Shown here: positions 1-8,566 of the stretch, piece by piece
How the letters are laid out: every line of letters begins with the position of its first letter
Position numbering within the stretch: position 1 is the stretch's first letter
Source of the DNA: Jaminaea rosea
Lineage: Eukaryota > Basidiomycota > Exobasidiomycetes > Microstromatales
Reading direction: 5' to 3'
DNA: 64,000 nt
NCBI RefSeq assembly: GCF_003144245.1
Contig: NW_020289991.1
Span: 390,518-454,517, forward strand
Made by a program: the position numbers and the translations under genes
Notes under the pieces: model-generated
The model's input: only the letters and a program-made list of their open reading frames with translations
Database searches by the model: none
Told to the model about the DNA's origin: nothing

Positions 1-516
1 GGCGAGCATGCATACACTTTCCGCGCTCGCAGCCACGACGAGATGATGGAGTGGTGGAACGACATCAAGCAGCTCTCCAAGGTCTACCTCACCACCTCGG
101 AGCAGATGGACCGCTCCGGCCCCGTCCCTGCCGCCGTGCGTGCCGCAGGCTACGTCAGCGAGGAGGAGGACGAGGAAGACGACGAGGAGGGTTCGAGCGT
201 CGAGGAGGACGATGACGACGAGGAGTACGAGGAGGCCGGCCATGGCCACGCTGGCCATGGTGTCACCGAGCAAGGCAACGCCGCCCCTGCCCTCGCTGCC
301 CCCGCCACCACTGGCGCCGGTGCTGGTGAGGAGGCCGCTCCGGGCTACTCTGCCCCCGGCAAGTCGTCGGGCATCGCCATCGGCGACAATGGCTACGCGG
401 TCGAGAAGAAGGGCGACGCCGCTGCTGGTGGCGCCGGCTCTGGCCCCGCGGGCGAGCCTAGCCAGGACGCCTCCAAGGGCAAGGCCACGGAGGGTGCTGC
501 TTCGGGCACCGCCTGA
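1..516 (+). CDS. PH-domain protein, C-terminal part (SLM1/SLM2-like)
   Basis: The reading frame is open from the first base, so the gene starts upstream of the window. The first translated residues (AYTFRARSHDEMMEWWNDIK) look like the last beta strand and C-terminal helix of a pleckstrin-homology domain, with the Trp-Trp of the closing helix. After this comes an acidic Glu/Asp tract (residues about 40-65), a short Gly/His stretch and an Ala/Gly-rich tail ending at TGA 514-516. Yeast Slm1/Slm2 are PH-domain TORC2 effectors at the plasma membrane with a PH domain near the C terminus, which fits this layout. The family assignment rests on about 30 residues and is tentative; any PH-domain protein with a disordered tail is possible. 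The codon bias and lack of stops make coding certain. Confidence 0.6.
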   Translation, partial: GEHAYTFRARSHDEMMEWWNDIKQLSKVYLTTSEQMDRSGPVPAAVRAAGYVSEEEDEEDDEEGSSVEEDDDDEEYEEAGHGHAGHGVTEQGNAAPALAAPATTGAGAGEEAAPGYSAPGKSSGIAIGDNGYAVEKKGDAAAGGAGSGPAGEPSQDASKGKATEGAASGTA

Positions 517-753
517 GCGCACACCCAGATGGGAGACTGCGTGCGTCTCCACCGTATACCAGCGAGCGGGCGTGGCGTGACCTCTTTTGACTCCTGGCCG
601 CGGCCGGCGTTCGATGTGCGAAAACAAAAACAAAAACACCACAATCAAGCCTTCTCTTCTCGTGCCACTCTCTCTATTCTACTGCTTCCTGTTGTCATTG
701 CCCGCTGCAATCTGACGAAGTGCTTGCCTATTCGAATCGATGCGATGCGTGCT

Positions 754-3237
754 CTATGCTACAAGCGTGCGACGTGCCCTCATCTGCTCCTCCGTAAGCT
801 CCTCGCCCTTGGTCCATCCCCCGACCAGCTTCGCCTTCTCGCCGCCCTCGTGATCGTACCGCGCCGGCGCCCATCCGTTAGCCTCATCACGGCGTGACAA
901 GTCAAAGGGCGACGAATCACCCACGGCGACCGCACCCTCATCGCGCTCCTCTGCCGCGCGGGCCATCATATCCCTCAAACTCTGCGAATAGACGGCGTCC
1001 AACCCCTCGCGAAGAACGTAGCGCCCGCCACGCACGGCTTCAACGTCGAGCCATCGTTCCACACGTTGCCTGTCCTTGTGCTCGTCCTCCACGCCATCCC
1101 CTGCCTCAGCCCCGTCCGCGAGAACGTCTACATTCCCCTCCTCGCCTCCCATGAGGCTCAAAACGCTCCACCCAATCATCATCATTCCCGGTGGACGTTG
1201 CTCCCCAACGTGGTCGAGGGCCTCGCGTATCCCCTCGAGGGTCGAGGCAACGAGACGTTGGTCAGGCGAAGAGGCTCGCTCAACGAGAGCGATGGGGAGG
1301 TGCAGCGGATATGCCTTGCCTCCAGCACGGCCTGTGGAGTCGTGCGAGGTCAAGACGTCCAGTAGAGCCTCGAGTCTTGCCACGCCCATCAGGACAAGCA
1401 AGGTCCTTCCCCTCTCGTACCCAGGTAGACGAACCTGTTTCCCTCCCCTGCCCACACCGGTGCACAACACCAGGCTATCCGCCGCCCCCCTCTGGGTGAC
1501 GGGAAGGCCCAACATCAAGGGGCCAGCAAGCGCAGAGCTGATACCGGGAACGACGGTAACCTGCAGCCCTGCTCGGCGAAAGGCGAGGACCTCCTCCCCT
1601 CCTCTTCCGTACACGAATGGATCCCCCTGCTTGAGGCGCACGACGTTCTTTCCTTCCTTCAAAGCGGCAGAAAGAGCCAGCTCGATGAGCTCACTTTGTG
1701 CCCCCTCTGCATTTCCTGGGAATTTCCTTGCGATGACCAGAGGGGTGCTGCTCGGGATCAACCGAAGGATGGGGGCTGGGACCAGCTTATCGCTGAGGAT
1801 TAGGTGGGTCGAGGGGGAGGTGAGGAGGGAGAGGGCCAAGGAGGTTAGGAGGCCGGGGTGACCGGGCCCTGAGCCTATTAGGTAGATTTGACCCTTGGAT
1901 TGGGAGGAGAGAGGGGGTGGAGGTGGGAGGAGAGAGAGGGAATGTTGCGAGCGGGCACGATGCGCGCGAGAGGTGGATGCGTGGATGGAGCGACCGCGGC
2001 GCTCGTCCTCGTCGGCGTCGATGTGGTGGCCATGGCCATTTGCTTGGGCTTGGACCTCGCCTTGTGGAGCTCCTTGTCCACCACTACCACCCCGCTTCTT
2101 CTCGTCAAAGGATCGCAACACCCCCTGCATCTGCTCCTCACTCATGCCTCCCAGATACTCTATAGGCCAGTACTCTGAAATCTGCGCAACCCAGCGCATG
2201 CGGCGCTTCGTCTGCTCGACGGCGGCGGCGGCGGCGCGCTCCTCTTCTTCTCGTTGCTGCTGGCGCGCAGAGCTGCCGCCTCCATTGACTGCCGAGCTGA
2301 GGTGCGTAGCAAGGGCAGTCAGGTCTGCCCTACTGTTGGCGCGACTAAGTTGCGGAACGGGGCTGTTGAGCGGTGTGGAGTCAAAGCTCAGGTCGTCCTC
2401 CTGTACGGCTGCCGTGCCCGTAGCTGCGGCGCGAGAGGTGAGCTGAGGCTGAGGCTGAGGCTTTGCGCTGATATAGTCTCTCGCTCCTTGGCTACCGGCG
2501 GCAGAGGACACGGAGACCTGCGACACCGAGTTTCCCTTTGCCAAATCCCTCATCTGCCCCACCCTTTGCACCGCATCCCCCACATTCCTAGGCAGGGCGC
2601 TCACTATTTCCCTCCTGATCCTTCCAGCCAGCCGACACCCGCGCCCATTGGTGGTGACTGCAATTTGAAGGGGCGAGGCGGCGACGCTCCCTCCTTGCTG
2701 CGAGGAGGAGAGGGCGAATCGATGAGTTGCCGGAAATGAGAAATCGCACAACGTTGGCCTGTCGGCTACGTTTATGGGTATTCGGCGACGTCGGCATAGT
2801 TGGGCGAGGAGTGTGGCTCGGTCCAGTGATGACAACGACGAGGAGGAGCAGCTGGTGTGATGATGTTGCGCCGCATCCTCATCCCCGGAGTGAAGCGTAT
2901 CGGTTACGCAGAGTGCGAAGACCTTATTCTCCTCTCCATCTACATCGTCCAACCATTCCCCCCACTCGGTGCTATTCTGCTCGCCGCCAGGTGGCTCCTT
3001 CCAACTCACACGGCCCGCTCGTACGCCCTCCTGTATCTCAGTGCAGCCAGTATCGCCCGTCTCCAAAGGTACGACGAGAGGGATAGCCCCAACTTCTATG
3101 GCGGTACGGGCACGAGATGCTGCTAGCTTGCCACTTCCCAGGATGACGAGCAAACGGCCCTGCGGTCGATGCGCCAAGAGCAGAGAGGCAGGCGTCGCCG
3201 CGGTGGACGCCGACGTCGAGGCGGTCAACGTGTCCAT
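754..3237 (-). CDS. MET1: Siroheme synthase: Met8-like NAD domain fused to uroporphyrinogen-III C-methyltransferase
   Basis: Single-exon gene, 827 residues, ATG at 3237. The N-terminal region has a Rossmann start (LLVILGSGKLAASRA, residues about 28-45) of the precorrin-2 dehydrogenase/ferrochelatase (Met8/CysG-N) type. The C-terminal half (from about residue 450) is a tetrapyrrole methylase: GQIYLIGSGPGHPG at the start, then RLKQGDPFVYGRGGEE, the SAM-dependent SUMT signature. The product would methylate uroporphyrinogen III and convert precorrin-2 towards siroheme, the cofactor of sulfite and nitrite reductase. The two domains are separated by a low-complexity linker of about 250 residues rich in Ser, Gln and His, so the protein is longer than bacterial CysG (about 457) and yeast Met1 (593). 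The methylase assignment is firm; whether the N-terminal domain is catalytically active is not settled by the sequence. Confidence 0.88.
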   Translation of the reverse strand: MDTLTASTSASTAATPASLLLAHRPQGRLLVILGSGKLAASRARTAIEVGAIPLVVPLETGDTGCTEIQEGVRAGRVSWKEPPGGEQNSTEWGEWLDDVDGEENKVFALCVTDTLHSGDEDAAQHHHTSCSSSSLSSLDRATLLAQLCRRRRIPINVADRPTLCDFSFPATHRFALSSSQQGGSVAASPLQIAVTTNGRGCRLAGRIRREIVSALPRNVGDAVQRVGQMRDLAKGNSVSQVSVSSAAGSQGARDYISAKPQPQPQLTSRAAATGTAAVQEDDLSFDSTPLNSPVPQLSRANSRADLTALATHLSSAVNGGGSSARQQQREEEERAAAAAVEQTKRRMRWVAQISEYWPIEYLGGMSEEQMQGVLRSFDEKKRGGSGGQGAPQGEVQAQANGHGHHIDADEDERRGRSIHASTSRAHRARSQHSLSLLPPPPPLSSQSKGQIYLIGSGPGHPGLLTSLALSLLTSPSTHLILSDKLVPAPILRLIPSSTPLVIARKFPGNAEGAQSELIELALSAALKEGKNVVRLKQGDPFVYGRGGEEVLAFRRAGLQVTVVPGISSALAGPLMLGLPVTQRGAADSLVLCTGVGRGGKQVRLPGYERGRTLLVLMGVARLEALLDVLTSHDSTGRAGGKAYPLHLPIALVERASSPDQRLVASTLEGIREALDHVGEQRPPGMMMIGWSVLSLMGGEEGNVDVLADGAEAGDGVEDEHKDRQRVERWLDVEAVRGGRYVLREGLDAVYSQSLRDMMARAAEERDEGAVAVGDSSPFDLSRRDEANGWAPARYDHEGGEKAKLVGGWTKGEELTEEQMRARRTLVA

Positions 3238-3751
3238 GCTGGATGGCTACTTACCACCGTGGAGCCTGGTTCAGGTGGTGGTGAGATAAGGAAACAATTT
3301 CGCTCGCTGTTGCGGAATACCCGCTTATCCTTCTGGAGCGGGGAGTTCCATTCAAATCAATCGGGCTTAACACTCTCAGTCCGCCTTGCAGCGGCCATGC
3401 GCATGACAATTTCAAATCACGTCAGAGGCAGCATAGTCGACGTAAGAGCCGCGCCTGAAGAGGTCACGGCTAACTATCCATCCATCCTTCTACGGGTCGT
3501 ACGACGACGCAAGGCCAGTCACGCAAGGTTGCGACACGGTGCTCAGTCGAGCGGTGAGAGGGAGAACATTGAGAGATTACACGACTGCTAGCAAAAGAGA
3601 AGAGCAGACAAGAAGGGGAGGGGAGGAGGGACAATAAGTGGCCAAAAAGGCCTGGCGTAGTAGCGCGCGTGGAAGGGGGAGCAAAAGATTACAGAACAGA
3701 ATAAAGGTCAAGGTCGAGTGGGTAGTAAAATGAGTGAATGAATGCTACAGA
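3238..3751. other. Intergenic region
   Basis: About 500 bases between the start of the siroheme gene and the next minus-strand reading frame. It should hold the siroheme gene promoter. I see no conserved coding exon, no RNA gene and no clear TATA element; short purine-rich runs (around 3600-3640) are the only obvious bias. Confidence 0.5.
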
Positions 3752-4048
3752 TCACCCCTCGAGGAAGGGGGATCGTCGTTGAGTATTGTCTTGTCGTTGT
3801 TCTTGGTGCGATGCGGATGCGGGGACGGGGTCGCCGCGAAAAATGAGGGCGAGGGCTAGGACGAGGAGGGAAAGGAGGAGGAGGGTGTAAGGGGGACGAC
3901 GACGACGTAGCCTACGGTGACCAGGAGGGAAGGTGGCTACGTCGTCTTGCAGCTCGATGGGCTCAACGACGTTGACATCGCCGCTGCTGCTGCTGCTGGT
4001 GGGCGCAGCTGTGGCCCGTCGACCCCGCCTCCAACGGCGCAATGCCAT
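3752..4048 (-). CDS. Possible small single-pass membrane protein (98 aa)
   Basis: A minus-strand frame starting at ATG 4048 gives 98 residues: a basic Arg-rich N-terminal stretch, an acidic patch, a run of Arg followed by one hydrophobic segment of about 18 residues (LLLLSLLVLALALIF), then a short polar tail. It starts 25 bases after the stop of the LON/RING gene on the same strand, so it could be an independent small gene, part of that gene's 3' UTR, or the last exon of an alternative splice form. No homology is recognised. Positive charges before the helix would favour an N-in, C-out orientation. Chance openness in GC-rich DNA is a real alternative, hence the low confidence. Confidence 0.3.
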   Translation of the reverse strand: MALRRWRRGRRATAAPTSSSSSGDVNVVEPIELQDDVATFPPGHRRLRRRRPPYTLLLLSLLVLALALIFRGDPVPASASHQEQRQDNTQRRSPFLEG

Positions 4049-4072
4049 CTCCACATTGCCCCTCACAGATAG

Positions 4073-7000
4073 TCACGCCCTAATCCCCCAACTCTCCTGA
4101 ATCTTCTCGATCCACTCTACGATCATCTCTAGCCTCTTGCGCGGGGAGCGCACGGGCATGAGCTGAGACTTGGCGTGCTCATCGATGGGTAATACCATAC
4201 CCAGCCACCAGGAGAGACGATCCACCTCCAGTGGCTGGGGTACGGGCCCGTACGTTGCGAGGATACGTTCGAAGAGCCCAGGAGCGGTTTGGGTGCGGAG
4301 CAGCTCGATGAAGGATGAGCAGGTGGAGACGAGCTGAGGAGTCGTAGCCATGGGCGTAAGATCCGCAGGTGCAGGGCTGGTGCGGGAGTTCTGGTTGTTG
4401 TCGAAGGGCGGCAGGATCACCGAAGGATCCGCTGAATCACCCTGCGTCATTGCCGTAGGATCGCGGGCGATGGTAGGGGTGAGCAACTCGGGCATCCCCG
4501 GATCACTCCTCCTCTGCTCCTCGAAACGGCGCAATTGTTCCACACGCTCGTTGTGAGCAACAACCTCGCGCTCCTCGGCTTCGACCTCCTCCGGGCTCAC
4601 GTCGTCCAGGTACTCGACACGCCCCGTCGTGTACCCATCAAGACTGCCCGTCTCCAGCAGCCTAAAGCGGCGCCACCCAACCGTCTCGAGCATGCTTCTC
4701 CCATCCAGCAACATCTGGCAACTCTGAATCTCCAACATGGTCCCATACTGCGGGACGGAGGGATCAGCCGTCCTATTGGGCAAGACCATACCGAAGCGCG
4801 CGGGCCCAGGTGACTGCAAGCATCGCCTGACCATGAGTCGGTAACGAGGCTCAAAGATGTGCAGATTCGTGGGCATGCCAGGGAAGGCCAGCGTGCAGAC
4901 GAAGATGGGCGTCCAGGTCGACGACTCGCGCTGTTCGGCAGCAACGGACTCGACGCGTTGCGTGTAGAGGTGGCGAAGACCGAAGAAGGCGCCTTCGTCT
5001 TGCTCATCGGCGGTGGCGGCAGCAGCAGAGGTGACTTTACTGCTGTGCGCGTCTTGCGAGTCGGCAAAGACGCCCATGCGGGAGAGGGAATCGAGGTCCT
5101 CGCGAGACAGGCCCGAGGAGGACGTGTGATCGTGCTGCCCCTCTTCTTCATCTTGCACCGTGGCGCCGGTCGTCGTCTCGCTCTTGTCGGTAGAGGCGTG
5201 CGGCGCGCCCAATTGACTGGTGAGAAGCCTCATCAAGGCCTGATTGAGGGGGTGATCCTGGAAGAAGGCGAAGCTGGGCATCTGAGCGCGACAGAGTGGA
5301 CACTTGCTCGAGTGATCGAGGGAGCGACCGAAGCATGTGCGACAGAAGGTGTGGCCGCAGGGCGTGGTGATGGGCTCGTAGTAGAGGAGGTAGCACAATT
5401 GGCACTCGAGCGAATCGGTGAGTTCCGAGAGGAGTTGCTCGGGGTTGAGCGACTTGGTCGTGAGGGCGGTGCTCGAAGGAGAGGAGCCCTCGGGACCTTG
5501 AGTTTGAGCGGACTCTTCTTCCTCCTCCTCCTCGTCTTGGACGTCCCTGTGCAGCGGTGTGGCGGCCCCACTCCCATCGGTGTCCCACCCGCTCTCCTCC
5601 CATTTGCGATCATACGCAGGAGCCATGGCGCCCCAGTACTTGCTTTGAAGGGCGAGTCGACGACGACGTTCCTCCTCTTCGCCATAGCCGCGCGGTTGAC
5701 GAGGACGGGCAAAAGCGCCACCAAAGTCGTCTTCATCTTCGTCTTGTTCGTCCTCGTCCATCATATCCTCCGTCTCGTCTTCCATGTGTCCCTCCTCGTC
5801 TGCGACTTCGCCGCCGTCACGCTCAACACGGTCGTCCGCTTCTTGCTCGTATGACATGATGCTGGAGGAGCGATCCCGGGCGGCGAGGCCGTAGGGACGG
5901 CGGGACTGAGAGGCGGCGAAAGAGTTCTCCTCGTCGTCCTCATCGTCCGTGTCTGTGGCGCGAATGCCGGAGATGGTACCAGATTCACGGCCCGCCTCAG
6001 ATCCGCCCAACAAGGCACGGAACTGGGGTGCGATGCGCGTAGCCCCGGGTCGAGGACCGGGGGAGTGGTGTCGTTCCCTCTCTACGAGGGACTGGGCAAA
6101 GTTGGACCCTCGAGCTAGAGCGCTCGCTGGATTGGGTCTGGCGCGACGGGCTACGCGGGAGAGCATGCTGGACGAGGACGAGGGTGAAGATGAGGAGGAG
6201 GAGGGTGAAGAGGCAGCGCCGTGGTGCATGCGACGAGCTGATGCGTAGCCACGGAGGGGTCGGCGAGCTCGTTGCGACGAGCCTACCGCAGCAGATCGCA
6301 TGCCTGGTGGCTCTTGTGTAAACTTCTCGAGCACAGCTACCGCTTTCGCCAGCGTGACGTCGGTGCGAAGAGACAGATGATCGATGCTCTGCCCGTCTGT
6401 ACCCAACGCAAAGATGTTGGCTTTACTGCGACGTTGTGGTGGGATGACGCCAAGACGGAGGCTCTGATTCTCTGCGCCTACGACGAAGCCATCGATTGGC
6501 AGCACGCCGGCATCATTCTCGCCGCCGTCGCCACCATTGGACGAGTTGGAGTCGGCGGTGGCGTCGTGCTCGTGGTTGTGGTCGTCATCGGTGGGCGATG
6601 GCGGGCCAAATGAGGCGGTGTACCCTGCCCAGGAGCCCAGCCCTTGGCCAATGGCAGATCTCGGACAGCCAGATACGGAGCAAGGTACCGTCATGCTGCA
6701 TAGGGGCAGGCGTGGCGGGACGTGGCTCGTAGACCTGGACGAGGATGCTGCGTGGCGTGATTTCGCTTCGTTGATGCTGCGAGTGATGCATGGAAGACAC
6801 GTCGAGTGGCCGCAAGGGAGGGTGACTGGATTGCGGTACGGCTGCGAGCATGAAGGGCAGGAGACGAGGTCCAGGAGTTGACGGGCAAAGCGACGCGTGC
6901 GGCGGGTCATAGATGATGAGGATGACGTGGGCGACGAGGTCGGCTGCAGCGTCTGAGCGGCCGGACGTTTGCCTAAGGATGTCGTAGTAGTAGGGGTGGA

Positions 7001-7282
7001 CGAGGTCGTATCGAGCTTCGAAGGTGGCGCAGTGTCCATTCCTCTGCGTAGAGTGCGTTGGATGGCTGCGTGCGGCGGGGAGTGGTGGTGAGCGCGCCAT
7101 TCCAATAACGGGGACGACGTCGTGACAAACTCACCTGCAATCTTGTGAGCCTCATCTGACGTCGATGCTGCGTGCCCTTCTGTAGCCGCAGCCGCCACCA
7201 TGCCTCCTACAGCGTGCGCGGGTGCATTTCGACCGCCACCACTCGCGTTGATGGCCTCATGATGAGACGTCTCTGAACACAT
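4073..7282 (-). CDS. LON-domain RING-finger protein (LONRF-like E3 ubiquitin ligase)
   Basis: The frame is open to 7369 but without an upstream ATG; the first in-frame ATG is at 7282, taken as the start (1069 residues if unspliced). A possible intron, 7134-7066 (GTGAGT to GCAG, 69 nt, CTCAC branch), is a multiple of three and stop-free, so both spliced and retained forms keep frame. First RING-like motif near 6860 (CPSCSQPYRNPVTLPCGH...C..C), then a long Ser/acidic-rich middle, a second canonical C3HC4 RING near 5400-5280 (CQLCYLLYYEPITTPCGHTFC...CPLC), then a LON N-terminal substrate-binding domain (FVCTLAFPGMPTNLHIFEPRY near 4900-4830) running almost to the end. This is the order seen in LONRF proteins, which have RING(s) plus the LON N-domain and no protease domain. 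Expected role: ubiquitin ligase. The exact N terminus is uncertain. Confidence 0.88.
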   Translation of the reverse strand: MCSETSHHEAINASGGGRNAPAHAVGGMVAAAATEGHAASTSDEAHKIAGEFVTTSSPLLEWRAHHHSPPHAAIQRTLRRGMDTAPPSKLDTTSSTPTTTTSLGKRPAAQTLQPTSSPTSSSSSMTRRTRRFARQLLDLVSCPSCSQPYRNPVTLPCGHSTCLPCITRSINEAKSRHAASSSRSTSHVPPRLPLCSMTVPCSVSGCPRSAIGQGLGSWAGYTASFGPPSPTDDDHNHEHDATADSNSSNGGDGGENDAGVLPIDGFVVGAENQSLRLGVIPPQRRSKANIFALGTDGQSIDHLSLRTDVTLAKAVAVLEKFTQEPPGMRSAAVGSSQRARRPLRGYASARRMHHGAASSPSSSSSSPSSSSSMLSRVARRARPNPASALARGSNFAQSLVERERHHSPGPRPGATRIAPQFRALLGGSEAGRESGTISGIRATDTDDEDDEENSFAASQSRRPYGLAARDRSSSIMSYEQEADDRVERDGGEVADEEGHMEDETEDMMDEDEQDEDEDDFGGAFARPRQPRGYGEEEERRRRLALQSKYWGAMAPAYDRKWEESGWDTDGSGAATPLHRDVQDEEEEEEESAQTQGPEGSSPSSTALTTKSLNPEQLLSELTDSLECQLCYLLYYEPITTPCGHTFCRTCFGRSLDHSSKCPLCRAQMPSFAFFQDHPLNQALMRLLTSQLGAPHASTDKSETTTGATVQDEEEGQHDHTSSSGLSREDLDSLSRMGVFADSQDAHSSKVTSAAAATADEQDEGAFFGLRHLYTQRVESVAAEQRESSTWTPIFVCTLAFPGMPTNLHIFEPRYRLMVRRCLQSPGPARFGMVLPNRTADPSVPQYGTMLEIQSCQMLLDGRSMLETVGWRRFRLLETGSLDGYTTGRVEYLDDVSPEEVEAEEREVVAHNERVEQLRRFEEQRRSDPGMPELLTPTIARDPTAMTQGDSADPSVILPPFDNNQNSRTSPAPADLTPMATTPQLVSTCSSFIELLRTQTAPGLFERILATYGPVPQPLEVDRLSWWLGMVLPIDEHAKSQLMPVRSPRKRLEMIVEWIEKIQESWGIRA

Positions 7283-8566
7283 TGCTGGCGGGGCGAGTGA
7301 GGCGAGCGAGGCGAGCTCCTCGTTGAAGCGGTGTGGTGGCAAGTGCCACTCAAAGTCTTTCGGGGCCAAGAGATTGCGAGGATGAGGAGGGGGCGATGAT
7401 GAGGTAGCGGGTGTTACGCGAGCCTTTATTCGACGATTGCTAATGAGCGTGCTAGGAGCGCAAGCTCAATGTGTCGAATATGGAGAAAGCCTAGTAGGGC
7501 TTGGGGAACGACTTCGCGTGGCGTGATGCTGATGGTGAGAAGGACAAGATGGCGAGGTCGATTAGAGGATGGTAAGTCGCTCCTGATGATGCGATGCGAT
7601 GCGAGTCCCTCGCTGCCTTCCTCGGGGAAAAAGCTTTGTCAAGAGCAGTCGATGAGCCAAGGGTCTGGCAACCTTGCAGAGGGTGGCTGTGGGCCAAGGT
7701 CGAGCGAGGGTAGCCTAATCCCACACCAAAGAGTGGGCAATCGCAGCTTAGCGATGCAATCAGACCGAGTGCGAGTGCGTGTGCGTCTGGCCACTGGGAC
7801 TTGGTGTGGTAAGGCAGAGCAAGCCTAGTCTACGAGTAGAGTGGCGGCGGCCTGGCTCGCTGACCAAATTGATGTGCGAGCGCCGAGCGGTGCGGCCGCG
7901 ACCATCGACGGGCAGCGGCACCACGTCCCGCCCCCGCTTAGCCAAGCACAATCTGAGACCGACCGACCGACCGACCGACGGCACAGCGAGGCGACAGGCG
8001 CCAGGCGCATGGATGGCGGAAAACAAGCAAGACCCCATCGTCCCAGCACACAGTGGGAGGGGTCATCCCATATTCATTATTCGTACGACAAGGCGAGCCG
8101 CGGGTTGGATGGTGTCGTTCAGGAGTTAGGTGAGGTGAGCAATACGGTGCCGTGTGGCGATGCATGGAAGGCAAGCAGTGATCTCGCAGACGACAGACGA
8201 ATGCCATGGTATTGCGATGCGTGGCAATGCGAGACTTGCTACCAAGCAGAGGAGATGAGCGAGGAAGCAAAGCGCTACGACGACGACGACGACGACGACA
8301 CGTCGATCGACGATGGATTCTGACAATGATCGACAGCGACGTCGGAGGAGGATTAGGCGTTGATTGATCGATCAAGGGGGCGTGCAAAGACGCCGTGACA
8401 TACTCACCACGGCCACGTGGTCACGCGGGCGGACGGAAAGAGGAGAAAGTCAAAAGTCGAGTCGGCGTCGAGTCGTTGAGGAAAGAGAGTTGGACTGCGT
8501 TGCTCTCCGGACTGCATTGCTCTCTCCCTCTTTGTATGCTCGCTCACCACCACACGCGAAAGTGAG
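7283..8566. other. Divergent intergenic region, with (GACC)n and (ACG)n tracts
   Basis: About 1.3 kb between the LON/RING gene (minus) and the tRNA ligase gene (plus), so it should contain both promoters. A GACC tetranucleotide run lies at about 7957-7979 and an ACG run at about 8277-8300. A 160-codon plus-strand frame at 7841-8323 begins without ATG, reads through these repeats and is not supported as coding. No RNA gene seen. Confidence 0.5.

Noticed and set aside
4859-5854. 331-codon plus-strand frame
   Set aside because: Lies fully antisense to the LON/RING gene and mirrors its codons; no start context or domain.
7841-8323. 160-codon frame in the intergenic region
   Set aside because: No ATG start, built on simple repeats, no domain.
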